47,031 bases of DNA from an uncultured Desulfuromonadales bacterium (GCA_947259685.1 CAMYNC010000025.1:1-47031); one strand, 5' to 3'. Positions 25,075-35,020 are shown, counted from the stretch's first letter. The notes: generated by a model not told the origin, from the letters alone. Translations and numbers: made by a program.

Positions 25075-25749
25075 TCACTTGCGGGGGCCAAAAACAGAGT
25101 CGCGGCCGCCAACATCATGGCGACCCAGGCTGGCAAGGTAAAACAGATGCACGAGAAAAGCCAGCAGAAACAACAGGGTCACTTCACCCGGCAAAAAGGA
25201 GAGCGCGGCCTGATCCACATATTGTTTCCAAGTATCGACCGGTTTGGGATGAACCAGGATTTTCATTAACCAGCCAGCGACCAGGACCAGAAACAGATAG
25301 AGGTAGTTGGCATGCAGCCGCTGATATAAGGCCTGCCGCTTACCGATCTTGTACTTAGGATGACGGATATCAGCCGCCAGCTCGGCTCGCCAGTGGCCAC
25401 TCCCTTCCGATTTTTCCTGCAAGACCCGATCGGTCAGCACATCATAGATAAAATGCTGATTCAGTAACCGCACCCGGTATTCGTAAGCGTCGTAAAAGCG
25501 GAAACGGCGCGATTCGACAAACAGCAGGATATAGAGAATGGTCAGGCCGAAGAGAAAAAACAGATGATGTATGTCGGAGTGACTGAAACCGAAGCCGAGA
25601 AAAGCAGCCGTGCCGGCTACCGCCCAGTTAGTCGTCCGATCGAGTCGATCACGCCAGGCCAAACTACGCTGCACTTCGGCGCGGTAATAATGGGCCAAGG
25701 CGGTAATTTCCTCGCTGCGGGTCAACTGTTTTTGTTGCTTCTGCTCCAT
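25075..25749 (-). CDS. DUF2270 membrane protein
   Basis: Membrane protein of unknown function, 224 residues, matching the DUF2270 family by its start (LAHYYRAEVQRSLAWRDRLDRTTNWAV) and YDAYEYRVRLLNQHF. Four membrane segments are visible: two close together at about 43-80 and two at about 148-165 and 185-208. GGAGG lies 8 nt upstream of the ATG. It is upstream of, and probably cotranscribed with, the M16 peptidase. Confidence 0.75.
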   Translation of the reverse strand: MEQKQQKQLTRSEEITALAHYYRAEVQRSLAWRDRLDRTTNWAVAGTAAFLGFGFSHSDIHHLFFLFGLTILYILLFVESRRFRFYDAYEYRVRLLNQHFIYDVLTDRVLQEKSEGSGHWRAELAADIRHPKYKIGKRQALYQRLHANYLYLFLVLVAGWLMKILVHPKPVDTWKQYVDQAALSFLPGEVTLLFLLAFLVHLFYLASLGRHDVGGRDSVFGPRK

Positions 25750-26086
25750 CCGGCTGGCCTCCGCTTCACTCCCTAAGTATAGCCATGGAAAGGATTGCTG
25801 GCAAAAATCGCCTAGATAGGGATATTAAGCGACAATGAAGGTATCTTGGATAGATAGGTGGCACAACCAGCAACCTTAAGGAATCCGAAGGCCTGAACTG
25901 TAGAGCTAGGGATTCGACGGGTAGATCCTGGCTGTCTGCGCGAGCTGGCGCAACTGCATGCTCAGGCTGACAACCGCAAACCTAAACTCTGCCCGCTGGA
26001 ACCTGCTGTGCTCGGCTTGGATTCTTTATTGTCAAGAGAGGGTTGAAATTTAGTATACTTTACGGCCAACCCGACTGGAGCTAGCG
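25750..26086. other. Gene-free spacer with a coding-like remnant
   Basis: No intact gene lies in this 337-nt spacer. A plus-strand stop-to-stop frame of 49 codons (25897-26046) has protein-like composition, including GCLRELAQLHAQADNRK and CPLEPAVLGLDSLL, but no good start codon. It may be the tail of a deleted gene. No tRNA or hairpin RNA was recognised. Confidence 0.35.
26029..26059 (+). promoter_or_regulatory. Possible promoter of the permease-EIIA-RCK gene
   Basis: TTGTCA (26029-26034) and a good -10 box TATACT (26054-26059) are present, but the spacer is 19 nt, longer than ideal. The start codon is 28 nt downstream. Confidence 0.4.
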
Positions 26087-28174
26087 ATGAGCGCACCCAA
26101 AAAGCACACACGGCTAAACAAAGAGCTGAAGCTGATCGATGTTTACGCCATCGCCACCGGAGCGACCTTGAGTGCCGGGTTCTTTCTTTTGCCGGGGATC
26201 GCTGCCACCCAGGTCGGCCCGGCGCTGGTGCTCTCCTATATGATCGCTGCCATCCCGCTGATCCCAGCGATGTTCAGCATCATCGAACTGGCCACCGCCA
26301 TGCCACGCGCCGGCGGCGTCTACTACTTCCTTGATCGCGCCCTCGGCCCCTTTCTCGGTACCATTGGCGGGATAGGCACCTGGCTGGCGCTGATCCTCAA
26401 GGTCGCCTTTGCGCTGGTCGGCATGGGGGCTTATATCGCCCTGTTCTTCCCCAATCTGGAGATCAAGCCAATCGCCGTCTGCATCGCCCTGATTCTCGGC
26501 GCGCTTTGCCTGTTCGGAGCGGAAAAAAGTGGCAAACTACAGGTATTTCTCTGTGTCGGTCTACTCGCAATCCTCGGCGTATTCTTTGCCGGCGGGGCGC
26601 TCGAATTTCAGCCGGAGCACTTTCAAAACTTCTTTGCCGCCGGGTTTGACAACATCATCGGCACCGCCGGCATGGTCTATATCAGCTATGTCGGCGTGAC
26701 CAAAGTGGCCAGCCTCTCCGAGGAGGTCAAGGACCCGGAAAAAAACCTGCCCAAAGGAGTTATCCTGGCCCTGACGACGGCAATTCTGGTCTACGGTGTC
26801 GGCACGACGGTCATCGTCGGACTGGTGCCACCGACCGAACTGCAGGGGAACCTGACTCCGGTTGCCACCGCCGCCGGTTACGCGTTCGGCAAGTTCGGTG
26901 TCATCCTGCTCTCTGTCGCCGCGCTGCTAGCCTTTGTTTCCGTGGCCAACGCCGGGCTGCTCAGCTCATCACGCTACCCACTGGCAATGGGGCGCGACCA
27001 CCTGCTACCGCCAATGTTTCGTCGCCTGAGCAAATTCGGTACCCCGACCAATGCCATCTACCTGACCCTGGCCACCATCATCCTGATTATCCTACTCTTC
27101 GATCCGATGCGCATCGCCAAACTCGCCAGTGCCTTTCAACTATTGATGTTCGCCCTGGTCTGCCTGGCGGTGATTGTGATGCGCGAAAGTCAGATCCAGT
27201 CCTACGATCCAGGCTACAAATCCCCCTTCTACCCCTGGATGCAGATTATCGGAATTATTGCCCCACTCTACCTGATCGCCGAAATGGGAGCATTTTCAAT
27301 CCTCTTTTCTAGCGGGCTGATGTTGTTATCTGCTGGATGGTTCATGTACTACGCACGCAAACGCGTCGAACGCGCCGGGGCGATCTATCACGTCTTTGAA
27401 CGACTGGGACGACAACGCTATCACGGTCTGGACCCTGAGCTGCGCGGTATCCTTAAAGAAAAGGGGCTGCGCAAGAACGACCCCTTTGATGATATCGTCT
27501 CTCGCAGCCTGGTGTTTGACCTGCACGAGGAGTGCAGCTTTGAAAGCCTGGTGCGGATTGTCGCCTACAAGTTGCGCATGATCATTCCGCTGACCCCGGA
27601 TGAGATCATCGATCAGGTTATGGAAGGCACCCGGATCGGCGCGACCCCGGTATCCCACGGCGTCGCCCTGCCGCATTTCCGCACCCATCGTATCGAGCAA
27701 CCGGAAATGGTGCTGGTGCGCAATCTCAAAGGGGTCAGCATGACCCTTTACGACGCCTTGACCCACGAAGAGAAAGACGCCATAGAGGTCACCGCGGTGT
27801 TTTTCCTGATCAGCCCGGAGCGTGATCCGGCCCAGCATCTGCGGATGCTGGCCCGAATCGCGGAGCGGGTCGATGAAGAGAATTTTGCCATCGAATGGCG
27901 TACCGCCAGAGACGAACACGACATCAAGGAAAGCCTGCTGCACGACGACCAGCTGTTCTCGATGCGCATCGCCCACGATAGTTCTGCCGCACAACTGGTT
28001 GCAAAGGCGCTGCGCGAAATTGAATTTCCCGACGGCTGCTTGATCGCCATCCTCAGCCGTGGCGGGCTCTCCTTTGTCCCGGACGGGAGCACCATCCTGC
28101 AGGAAGGGGATAGAGTTACTATCATCGGCGACAACCAGGGGCTGGCGCAGTTGCGTGATCGTTACCCACAGTGA
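26087..28174 (+). CDS. APC-type amino-acid permease fused to EIIA-like and RCK_C-like domains
   Basis: A 695-residue membrane transporter with two cytoplasmic add-on domains. Residues about 15-430 form an APC-superfamily amino-acid permease with some 12 membrane segments (IATGATLSAGFFLLPG, MPRAGGVYYFLDRALGP, SLSEEVKDPEKNLPKG). Residues about 470-615 resemble a PTS EIIA type-2 domain and keep its active-site histidine (GVALPHFRT, His530). The last 80 residues match the RCK_C/TrkA_C ligand-binding fold (LREIEFPDGCLIAILSRGG...ILQEGDRVTIIG). GGAG lies 6 nt before the ATG. The EIIA-like and RCK_C parts probably gate transport by phosphorylation or ligand binding; substrate and signal are unknown. 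Single-gene unit. Confidence 0.85.
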   Translation: MSAPKKHTRLNKELKLIDVYAIATGATLSAGFFLLPGIAATQVGPALVLSYMIAAIPLIPAMFSIIELATAMPRAGGVYYFLDRALGPFLGTIGGIGTWLALILKVAFALVGMGAYIALFFPNLEIKPIAVCIALILGALCLFGAEKSGKLQVFLCVGLLAILGVFFAGGALEFQPEHFQNFFAAGFDNIIGTAGMVYISYVGVTKVASLSEEVKDPEKNLPKGVILALTTAILVYGVGTTVIVGLVPPTELQGNLTPVATAAGYAFGKFGVILLSVAALLAFVSVANAGLLSSSRYPLAMGRDHLLPPMFRRLSKFGTPTNAIYLTLATIILIILLFDPMRIAKLASAFQLLMFALVCLAVIVMRESQIQSYDPGYKSPFYPWMQIIGIIAPLYLIAEMGAFSILFSSGLMLLSAGWFMYYARKRVERAGAIYHVFERLGRQRYHGLDPELRGILKEKGLRKNDPFDDIVSRSLVFDLHEECSFESLVRIVAYKLRMIIPLTPDEIIDQVMEGTRIGATPVSHGVALPHFRTHRIEQPEMVLVRNLKGVSMTLYDALTHEEKDAIEVTAVFFLISPERDPAQHLRMLARIAERVDEENFAIEWRTARDEHDIKESLLHDDQLFSMRIAHDSSAAQLVAKALREIEFPDGCLIAILSRGGLSFVPDGSTILQEGDRVTIIGDNQGLAQLRDRYPQ

Positions 28175-28303
28175 AAAACCTGACCGTAAATTGCCGATAA
28201 ACATATCCATTGTGAACAGGCGCCGGCGAAAGAAACAGCCGCGACTTGACGATGCCGGCTCAGAAATATTTCCCCCTGGCCCGCCAATCCAGACTAGATA
28301 GGT

Positions 28304-28309
28304 TATAAT
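28304..28309 (+). promoter_or_regulatory. Possible -10 box of the metzincin gene
   Basis: A consensus TATAAT lies 47 nt upstream of the chosen ATG within an A/T-rich stretch; no convincing -35 box is seen. Confidence 0.35.
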
Positions 28310-28355
28310 TAAGAAAAAATTGGTTTCTGATAGGATGACATATCTGGAGGTGTGT

Positions 28356-29090
28356 ATGTCTGATTTAGCGAAATTGATTTTCTCACGGGTCTGCCTTGTT
28401 GCCTGCTGCCTGTTAAGTTCCTGTGTCTCGGTCGAATTCGACCGAATGGTCGGGACGACCTTTCCAACTGCACAATTTGTCAATGGCAGCAGCGTCGACA
28501 TAAATTCCATTTACCTTGATGCTGGCTTTAGGGTCTCGGTGGAAGAGGATGATACGAATATCGCGGAACTCAACCTACCGCAAAACGATTGCATCAGCGA
28601 TGCAGAGCTAGACGCGATAGAAAATAGTCATCGGTCATCCCCGCTTTTCCCATCAATGTGGACCTATTACCTCTACGGTGTTGTCGTGAATCACTACGGT
28701 GAGGTTCTAGATGCCTGCAGTCCGAATTGGGTCCTGGGAAAAATGTGGAATCACCATACCCGTTCGGCTTTCGCGATCTTCTACCTCCACTCCAGCATTC
28801 AGGCCGGTAGCCCGGAGTATCTGCGGACCACAGTGCACGAAATCGGCCATGCCCTCAATCTGCATCATGAAGATGGCGATGGTAGCACCACCATTATGAA
28901 CCAGACAGGCGACCTCGATGAGGACAACTGGGTCTTCGAGTTTTCCGCGGACAGCGTCGACCACCTGCAGAACCATCCCAACCAGTGTAAATACCCAGGT
29001 GCCGTTGGAGGGGCATTCTTCCAATGGGTAACTCCTGCGCATTTCGCTTGGCACGCCAACAGTGGCCTGACCAGCTATGATTGCGATTGA
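28356..29090 (+). CDS. Metzincin-like zinc metallopeptidase lipoprotein
   Basis: Exported protein of 244 residues. A lipoprotein signal ends in the lipobox LLSSC. The catalytic motif HEIGHALNLHH fits HExxHxxxxxH (His161, Glu162, His165, His171), with Asn where metzincins usually have Gly, and a Met-turn-like TTIMNQ follows about ten residues later. It is therefore a probable zinc peptidase of the outer or inner membrane surface. ATG at 28356 has GGAGG 5 nt upstream; upstream in-frame ATGs have none. The first 300 bases look more A/T-rich than the neighbours, hinting at separate origin. Followed by an exported partner after 23 nt. Substrate unknown. Confidence 0.75.
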   Translation: MSDLAKLIFSRVCLVACCLLSSCVSVEFDRMVGTTFPTAQFVNGSSVDINSIYLDAGFRVSVEEDDTNIAELNLPQNDCISDAELDAIENSHRSSPLFPSMWTYYLYGVVVNHYGEVLDACSPNWVLGKMWNHHTRSAFAIFYLHSSIQAGSPEYLRTTVHEIGHALNLHHEDGDGSTTIMNQTGDLDEDNWVFEFSADSVDHLQNHPNQCKYPGAVGGAFFQWVTPAHFAWHANSGLTSYDCD

Positions 29091-29113
29091 GATTTCGACT
29101 GGGGAGAAGAATT

Positions 29114-30094
29114 ATGTTGCGACCGATCAACAAAGTCAGTTTTCTCAGCATCAGCCTGCTACTCTGGACCTGCAGCCTGGCTTTCAGCGGAGCCGCCTGG
29201 GGAGCGCCAGAGTACTCGCCTGGCAGAATTGATCCAAATCTTGAGCTAAGCCTTAGCACCGAAAAAAACCGCTTCGTCCTCGGTGAGCCGGTCTATGTGC
29301 TGGTGCAGCTGCGCAATACCGGTCAGATGCCTATTGAGGTAGACCGAGTCCTGGCCCCTCAAGTCGGCAACATCAAGCTGAATATCGCCTCATCCAACCA
29401 GCCGCCATTTCGCTATGCGCCGCGATTTTACACCGATATCACGGCACCGCGGTTGACCCTGGCGCCAAACGCATCCCTGAGTGCTATCGTCCCGATCTTT
29501 TTCGGCTCCCCCGCTTGGACCTTCCAGCAGCCGGGCGACTACCGCCTGACGGCCAGCTACCATGATGCGAAACAAAGAAATGCACCGGCCCTTAAAGCGC
29601 AAACGCAACCTTTGGCGATTTCTGAAGAGGACGGGGCCGGCCGGTTCCTCCTGGAAGGCGGCGAAGAGAGTGTTCAGGCGGGAAAACTGCTGCTCTGGCG
29701 GCAGGGGGATCACCTCAAAAAGGGAGCAGCGCACCTTACCGCGCTGCTGGAAAAGTTCCCCGACAGTCCCCTCGCCGACTTCGCCAACTTAGCCCTGGCC
29801 AGTAACCTCGCCCAGCCCTTCCGCGATTATTCCCTCGGACAGATCCGGCAACCCGACTACCAGGCAGCCCTAAGCTACCTGGAAAAGGTGCGGGAAACGA
29901 ACCTGCCCAGCTATCTTCGAGTACAGAAAAACCTCGACCAGGCGCGCTGCCTGCTGAATACCGGGCAACAAAGTTCGGTAAAAGCACTGCTCGAAAAAGC
30001 CTTGAAGCTGAGCAGAGGCGGCATTGAATACCAGCCGCTGTTGGACAAAGCATTGCGCCTCGAACCCCGGCTCAAAGCCTACATGGAGCGCTGA
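29114..30094 (+). CDS. Exported protein with Ig-like and TPR-like parts, unknown
   Basis: Secreted or periplasmic protein of 326 residues; I do not recognise a named family. A signal peptide (about 1-34, ending AAWGAPE) precedes a beta-rich region (about 45-180; FVLGEPVYVLVQLRNTG, PGDYRLTASY) resembling Ig-like or intracellular-proteinase-inhibitor-type folds. The C-terminal half (about 190-326) is helical and TPR-like (HLTALLEKFPDSPLADFANLALAS, ARCLLNTGQQSSVKALLEKAL). GGAG lies 7 nt upstream of the ATG. It follows the metzincin-like lipoprotein by 23 nt, so it may be that peptidase's substrate, inhibitor or scaffold; this is inference. Confidence 0.6.
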   Translation: MLRPINKVSFLSISLLLWTCSLAFSGAAWGAPEYSPGRIDPNLELSLSTEKNRFVLGEPVYVLVQLRNTGQMPIEVDRVLAPQVGNIKLNIASSNQPPFRYAPRFYTDITAPRLTLAPNASLSAIVPIFFGSPAWTFQQPGDYRLTASYHDAKQRNAPALKAQTQPLAISEEDGAGRFLLEGGEESVQAGKLLLWRQGDHLKKGAAHLTALLEKFPDSPLADFANLALASNLAQPFRDYSLGQIRQPDYQAALSYLEKVRETNLPSYLRVQKNLDQARCLLNTGQQSSVKALLEKALKLSRGGIEYQPLLDKALRLEPRLKAYMER

Positions 30095-30121
30095 TTGTCC
30101 GCCAGCCCTCGACAGACGCAA

Positions 30122-30157
30122 ACAGAAATGGCCACCGGGGAGGGTAGCCATTTCTGT
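30122..30157. terminator. Hairpin between convergent genes
   Basis: ACAGAAATGGC / GCCATTTCTGT is a perfect 11-bp stem with a 14-nt loop, lying between the converging Ig/TPR gene and hemB. The T-runs on either side are short, so it may be a weak terminator for both strands. Confidence 0.6.
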
Positions 30158-30179
30158 GAATCAACGATGGTGCTAAATC

Positions 30180-31105
<926 letters not shown>

Positions 31106-31155
31106 TTCGCGAGCTCCTTTGACAGGAAAGGTAAGAAACAGATTTGCATAAATGT

Positions 31156-31217
31156 ACCGCAGAGATCGTGAAGTGCGCAAAGTCTCAGGGACTGTTTGTT
31201 TAAGCAGTCTCTGCGGT
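31156..31217. repeat. Inverted repeat between cobA-hemD and hemB
   Basis: ACCGCAGAGA / TCTCTGCGGT (10 bp) bracket a 42-nt interior that includes GACTG/CAGTC. It fills much of the 119-nt spacer between the two genes. It could be a dispersed repeat unit or an mRNA-processing structure; a terminator is unlikely as no T-run follows. Confidence 0.5.
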
Positions 31218-31224
31218 GCAGAAC

Positions 31225-32742
31225 CTATTCGTTATAATATTCCACCATCGCCGCGACCAGATCGTCAAGGGTCGACTGCTGCGGTTCCAGCGCCACCTCG
31301 AAGCCGTGTTTACGGATCGTCGCCGAGGTCAGTGGACCGATGGAGAAAAATTCAGCGCGACCCTGCAGCTGCTGCAGCTCATTGCCAAGCATTGCCAGCA
31401 GATTATCGAAGGTCGAAGATGAGCTGAAGCAGATCGCATCCAGCTCACCGGCCGCCAGGAGATGACGAATCATATCGGCTTTGCCTTGTGGAACAACCGT
31501 CCGATAGGCGATCGGCGCAACCACTTCAGCTCCGGCGCGGGTTAACTCATCGACAATCAGATTGCGAGCAAGCGCTGCGCGTGGATAGAGAATCTGCTTG
31601 CCGGCAACCCCTTGCGCCAGCAAGGCAGCGACCACCCCTTCAGCTCGAAAGTCGTCCGGCAACAGATCGGGACGCAGCCCATGGGCGGCAATCGCTTGGG
31701 CGGTCTTAGGACCGACAGCGACGATTTGCACCCCGGCTAGACTGCGTAGATCAAGCTGATTTTCGTTAAGACGGCAGAAAAAGGCCTCGACCGCATTGGC
31801 TGAAGTGAGCACCAGACTGTCAAACTCCGTCAGCCGCTGTAAAGCATCATCAAAGGGCGCAGGATCTTCCGGTGGGGTAATCTCAATGGTCGGAATGCAG
31901 ATGGTTTCGGCACCCTGCTGCTGCAGTAACTGAACGAAACTGGCCGCCTGAGCACGCGGTCGGGTGATCAGGAAACGTTTGCCGAACAGCGGCAGATTGT
32001 CGTACCAGCGCAGTTCCTCGCGGTATTTGACCACCTCGCCGATGATAATCACCGCTGGCGGTTCCAGACCCTCCCGGGTGACATCCGCAACGATGCTTTC
32101 CAGCGTGCCGACCAGGGTACGCTGCCGCGGCAGGGTTGCCCATTGGATGATCGCCACCGGGGTCTGCGGGTCACGGCCGTGCCTGATCAACTCTTCGCTG
32201 ATTGACTTGAGATTCGACATCCCCATGTAGAAAATCAGGGTACCGAGACCGGTCGCCAGTTTTCCCCAGTCAAGACTTGAAAGTTTCCGTTCCGGCCTCT
32301 CATGCCCGGTCAGCAGGGCCAAACTGGTGGTAATATCCCGGTGGGTGAGTGGAATTCCGGCATAGGCAGCGGCGGCAAAGCCGGCGGTGACTCCAGGAAT
32401 CACCTCAAAAGGAATGCCGCGCTCTTTGAGATAAGCTGCCTCTTCACCACCGCGGCCGAAGATATAGGGATCGCCCCCTTTCAAACGCACCACCAGCAAG
32501 CCGGCGGCGGCTTTTTCCGCCAACAGGGCATTGGTCTCTTCCTGCGGCAGATGGTGGTGGCCACGCACCTTGCCGACATAGATTTTTTCCGCAGCGGCAC
32601 GGGCATGACCGAGCAGCACCGGGTTAGCCAGGTAGTCGTAGATGACCACATCGGCCGTTGCCAGGTACTGCTGCCCCTTAAGGGTCAACAGGCCGGGATC
32701 GCCCGGCCCGGCGCCGATCAGATAGACCTTTCCGGTGGCCAA
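31225..32742 (-). CDS. CobA-HemD fusion: uroporphyrinogen-III methyltransferase/synthase
   Basis: Bifunctional tetrapyrrole enzyme of 505 residues. The N-terminal methyltransferase (about 1-245) converts uroporphyrinogen III to precorrin-2 using SAM and has VYLIGAGPGDPGLLTLKG, RLKGGDPYIFGRGGEE and PGVTAGFAAAAYAGIPLTHR. The C-terminal HemD domain (about 255-505) closes hydroxymethylbilane to uroporphyrinogen III and has RFLITRPRAQAASF, DSLVLTSANAVEAFF and AICFSSSSTFDNLL. The likely start is TTG at 32742, since no ATG or GTG fits and the domain begins right there. It lies 5 nt after hemC, so translation is probably coupled. The fusion is common in this bacterial group. Confidence 0.92.
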   Translation of the reverse strand: MATGKVYLIGAGPGDPGLLTLKGQQYLATADVVIYDYLANPVLLGHARAAAEKIYVGKVRGHHHLPQEETNALLAEKAAAGLLVVRLKGGDPYIFGRGGEEAAYLKERGIPFEVIPGVTAGFAAAAYAGIPLTHRDITTSLALLTGHERPERKLSSLDWGKLATGLGTLIFYMGMSNLKSISEELIRHGRDPQTPVAIIQWATLPRQRTLVGTLESIVADVTREGLEPPAVIIIGEVVKYREELRWYDNLPLFGKRFLITRPRAQAASFVQLLQQQGAETICIPTIEITPPEDPAPFDDALQRLTEFDSLVLTSANAVEAFFCRLNENQLDLRSLAGVQIVAVGPKTAQAIAAHGLRPDLLPDDFRAEGVVAALLAQGVAGKQILYPRAALARNLIVDELTRAGAEVVAPIAYRTVVPQGKADMIRHLLAAGELDAICFSSSSTFDNLLAMLGNELQQLQGRAEFFSIGPLTSATIRKHGFEVALEPQQSTLDDLVAAMVEYYNE

Positions 32743-32747
32743 GCGTA

Positions 32748-33701
32748 TCAGCCCTTGTCCTTGAAGGTTTCGCAGCCATAGACTTCATTAAGGATCGGGC
32801 CGGCACCTTCTTCGAGCAACTGTTTAGCCAGTGTAACACCGGTCTCTACGGCCTGATCAACATGACAGCTGAGAGTCTTTTTCAACATCGTCTGTCCGTC
32901 GGTGGTCGACACCAGTCCGGTCAGCTCCAGTTGCTCGCCAGTCACGATCCCAAACGCGGCGATCGGCACCTGGCAGCCCCCTTCGAGGGTGGACAACACC
33001 GCCCGTTCGGCCTTCACCGCATAGGCGGTCGGCGGGTGGTTGAAAAAGTCGATCAGCGCGTTGGTCTCAGCATCATCGATGCGGCTTTCCAGACCCAACG
33101 CGCCCTGGCCGATGGCCGGCAAACAGGTTTTCGGCTCAAAATATTCGCCGATCTGTTCGCCGAATCCGAGCCGATGCATCCCCGCGGCGGCGAGGATGAC
33201 CGCATCCAGATTATCTTCGGTCAGTTTGCCGATCCGGGTCTGCACGTTGCCGCGGATATCAACCATCTCCAGATCGGGGCGCATATGCAGCAGCTGGGCC
33301 TTGCGCCGCAGTGAGCTGGTGCCGATGCGGCCGCCCTGGCGGATCTCCATAAAACTGCTGAGGCCTGCTTTCAAAACGGCGATATCGCGTGGATCTTCCC
33401 GCTCGGTGATGCAGCGCAGGCCGGTCCCTTCAGGAAAGAAGGTCGGCACATCCTTCATCGAGTGGACGGCGATATCGATCTCGTTGCGCAGCATCGCTTC
33501 CTGAATTTCTTTAACGAAGAGACCTTTGCCACCGACCATCGCCAGCGGCACGTCAAGGATCTTATCCCCTTGGGTCTTGATCTTGGTCAGGGTCACTTCC
33601 AGCTCGGGGTATTTCTTTTCCAGCTCCGACTTGACCCAGTTGGCCTGCCAGAGCGCCAGGGCGCTGGCACGGGTACCGATACGAAGAGTGCGTTTGGCCA
33701 T
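32748..33701 (-). CDS. hemC: Porphobilinogen deaminase (hydroxymethylbilane synthase)
   Basis: Polymerises four porphobilinogens into hydroxymethylbilane. The 317-residue product shows the family motifs RIGTRASALALWQA, IAVHSMKDVP, RIGTSSLRRKAQLL, VDIRGNVQTR and AAGMHRLG. The cofactor-binding cysteine is Cys243 (EGGCQVPIAAF). AAGGAG lies 6 nt before the ATG. Placed 11 nt after hemA and 5 nt before cobA-hemD in the same operon. Confidence 0.97.
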   Translation of the reverse strand: MAKRTLRIGTRASALALWQANWVKSELEKKYPELEVTLTKIKTQGDKILDVPLAMVGGKGLFVKEIQEAMLRNEIDIAVHSMKDVPTFFPEGTGLRCITEREDPRDIAVLKAGLSSFMEIRQGGRIGTSSLRRKAQLLHMRPDLEMVDIRGNVQTRIGKLTEDNLDAVILAAAGMHRLGFGEQIGEYFEPKTCLPAIGQGALGLESRIDDAETNALIDFFNHPPTAYAVKAERAVLSTLEGGCQVPIAAFGIVTGEQLELTGLVSTTDGQTMLKKTLSCHVDQAVETGVTLAKQLLEEGAGPILNEVYGCETFKDKG

Positions 33702-33712
33702 AAAAAACTCCT

Positions 33713-35020
33713 TTAATTTTCGTCCGAATCGGACGCCTGCTGCGCCTGTTCGGTGGTATCAGGAAGATTGAACAGCCTGCGTACAGCATCGATATAGAGG
33801 TCGCCGTCGCTGCCGTTCTGTGCTTCTTTGAGAATATTGGTCGGGTGATGGAGGATTTTATTGACGATGGCATTGGTCATCGCCTCAACCGCCTTGCGTT
33901 CTTTCTTGCCCAGCCCGTTGAGGTTGGAAAAGGTCTTTTCCAGTTCGGCCTTGCGCACGCTATCCAATTGATGGCGCAGGGCAACAATGGTCGGTTTGAC
34001 TTCCAGGGTCGACATCCAGCGCTGAAACTGAACGATTTCGTCGTTGATGATCGCTTCAGCCTTAGCCGCCTCTTTCTCACGCTCTTTGAGGTTCGCCTGC
34101 ACCACGCCCTGCAGGTCATCAACGTCGTAGAGATAAATGCCGTCGATCTTATTCGCCAGCGGATCGATATCGCGCGGCACGGCGATATCGATCAAAAACA
34201 TCGGCTTATGCCGGCGCAGTTTGCAGACCTCTTTGAGCTTTTTAGCGGCCAGCACGTAATCGGGTGCCCCGGTCGAGGAGAGGACAATATCGACCCGATG
34301 CAACTGCTCGCGGAAGTTTTCAAACGAGACTGCCGTACCGTCAAATTCCTCCGCCAGTTTCTCGGCGCGGGAGAAGGTCCGATTGGTGACCAGTACTTTG
34401 GAAACCCCGTTGTTGACAAAATGCCGGGCTGCCAGCTCACACATCTCTCCGGCACCGATCAGCATGACGGTTTTATCTTCCAGGGTATCGAAAATTTTGC
34501 GCGCTAATTCCACCGCGGCAAAAGAAACCGAGACGGCATGTGAGGCGATGGCGGTTTCGGTGCGCACCCGTTTGGCTACCGAGAAGGCCTTGTGTAAAAA
34601 GCGGTTGAGAATCAGTCCAGCGGTCTTGAACTCGCTGGCATAACCGTAGGCGGTTTTGATCTGCCCGAGAATCTGTGGCTCACCAATGATCATCGAATCA
34701 AGGCTGGCGGAGACCCGCAGCACATGACGGATTGCTTCCTGACCGGTGTAATCGTAGAGATGCCCTTCGAGATCGGCAGGTTTAAGCTGATGGAAATCGG
34801 CCAGAAACTGCTTAAGCTCTGTGATTCCCGCGTCGACATTACGACTGGTGGCATAGAGCTCCACCCGGTTGCAGGTGGAAACGATGACCGCCTCAGTGAT
34901 CGCCGGCAGGGCCAGCATCTGCTGCAGAGGCGCGGCCATTTCAGTTGGCGCAAAGGCGACTTTTTCACGGATTTCTACCGGGGCGGTCTTGTGACTCAGC
35001 CCCACAACAAGAATATTCAT
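33713..35020 (-). CDS. hemA: Glutamyl-tRNA reductase
   Basis: First committed step of C5-pathway haem synthesis: reduces Glu-tRNA(Glu) to glutamate-1-semialdehyde with NADPH. The 435-residue product begins [20 protein letters not shown] and carries the catalytic Cys50 in [10 protein letters not shown]. The NADPH domain contains [15 protein letters not shown], and a C-terminal dimerisation helix follows. The start at 35020 matches the family N-terminus; the frame extends 26 codons further into ccsA without support. hemL, which takes the next step, is not in the window. Confidence 0.96.
   Translation of the reverse strand: MNILVVGLSHKTAPVEIREKVAFAPTEMAAPLQQMLALPAITEAVIVSTCNRVELYATSRNVDAGITELKQFLADFHQLKPADLEGHLYDYTGQEAIRHVLRVSASLDSMIIGEPQILGQIKTAYGYASEFKTAGLILNRFLHKAFSVAKRVRTETAIASHAVSVSFAAVELARKIFDTLEDKTVMLIGAGEMCELAARHFVNNGVSKVLVTNRTFSRAEKLAEEFDGTAVSFENFREQLHRVDIVLSSTGAPDYVLAAKKLKEVCKLRRHKPMFLIDIAVPRDIDPLANKIDGIYLYDVDDLQGVVQANLKEREKEAAKAEAIINDEIVQFQRWMSTLEVKPTIVALRHQLDSVRKAELEKTFSNLNGLGKKERKAVEAMTNAIVNKILHHPTNILKEAQNGSDGDLYIDAVRRLFNLPDTTEQAQQASDSDEN

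Noticed and set aside
25850..25880. GTGGCACAACCAGC as a possible sigma-54 site.
   Set aside because: The GG and GC are separated by 8 rather than 10 bases.
25900..25930. A tRNA-like GGATTCGA stretch in the spacer before the permease.
   Set aside because: No acceptor, D or anticodon stem can be formed around it.
27326..28510. A 394-codon minus-strand frame opposite the permease-EIIA-RCK gene.
   Set aside because: It is antisense to a well-supported gene and its product has no recognisable domain.
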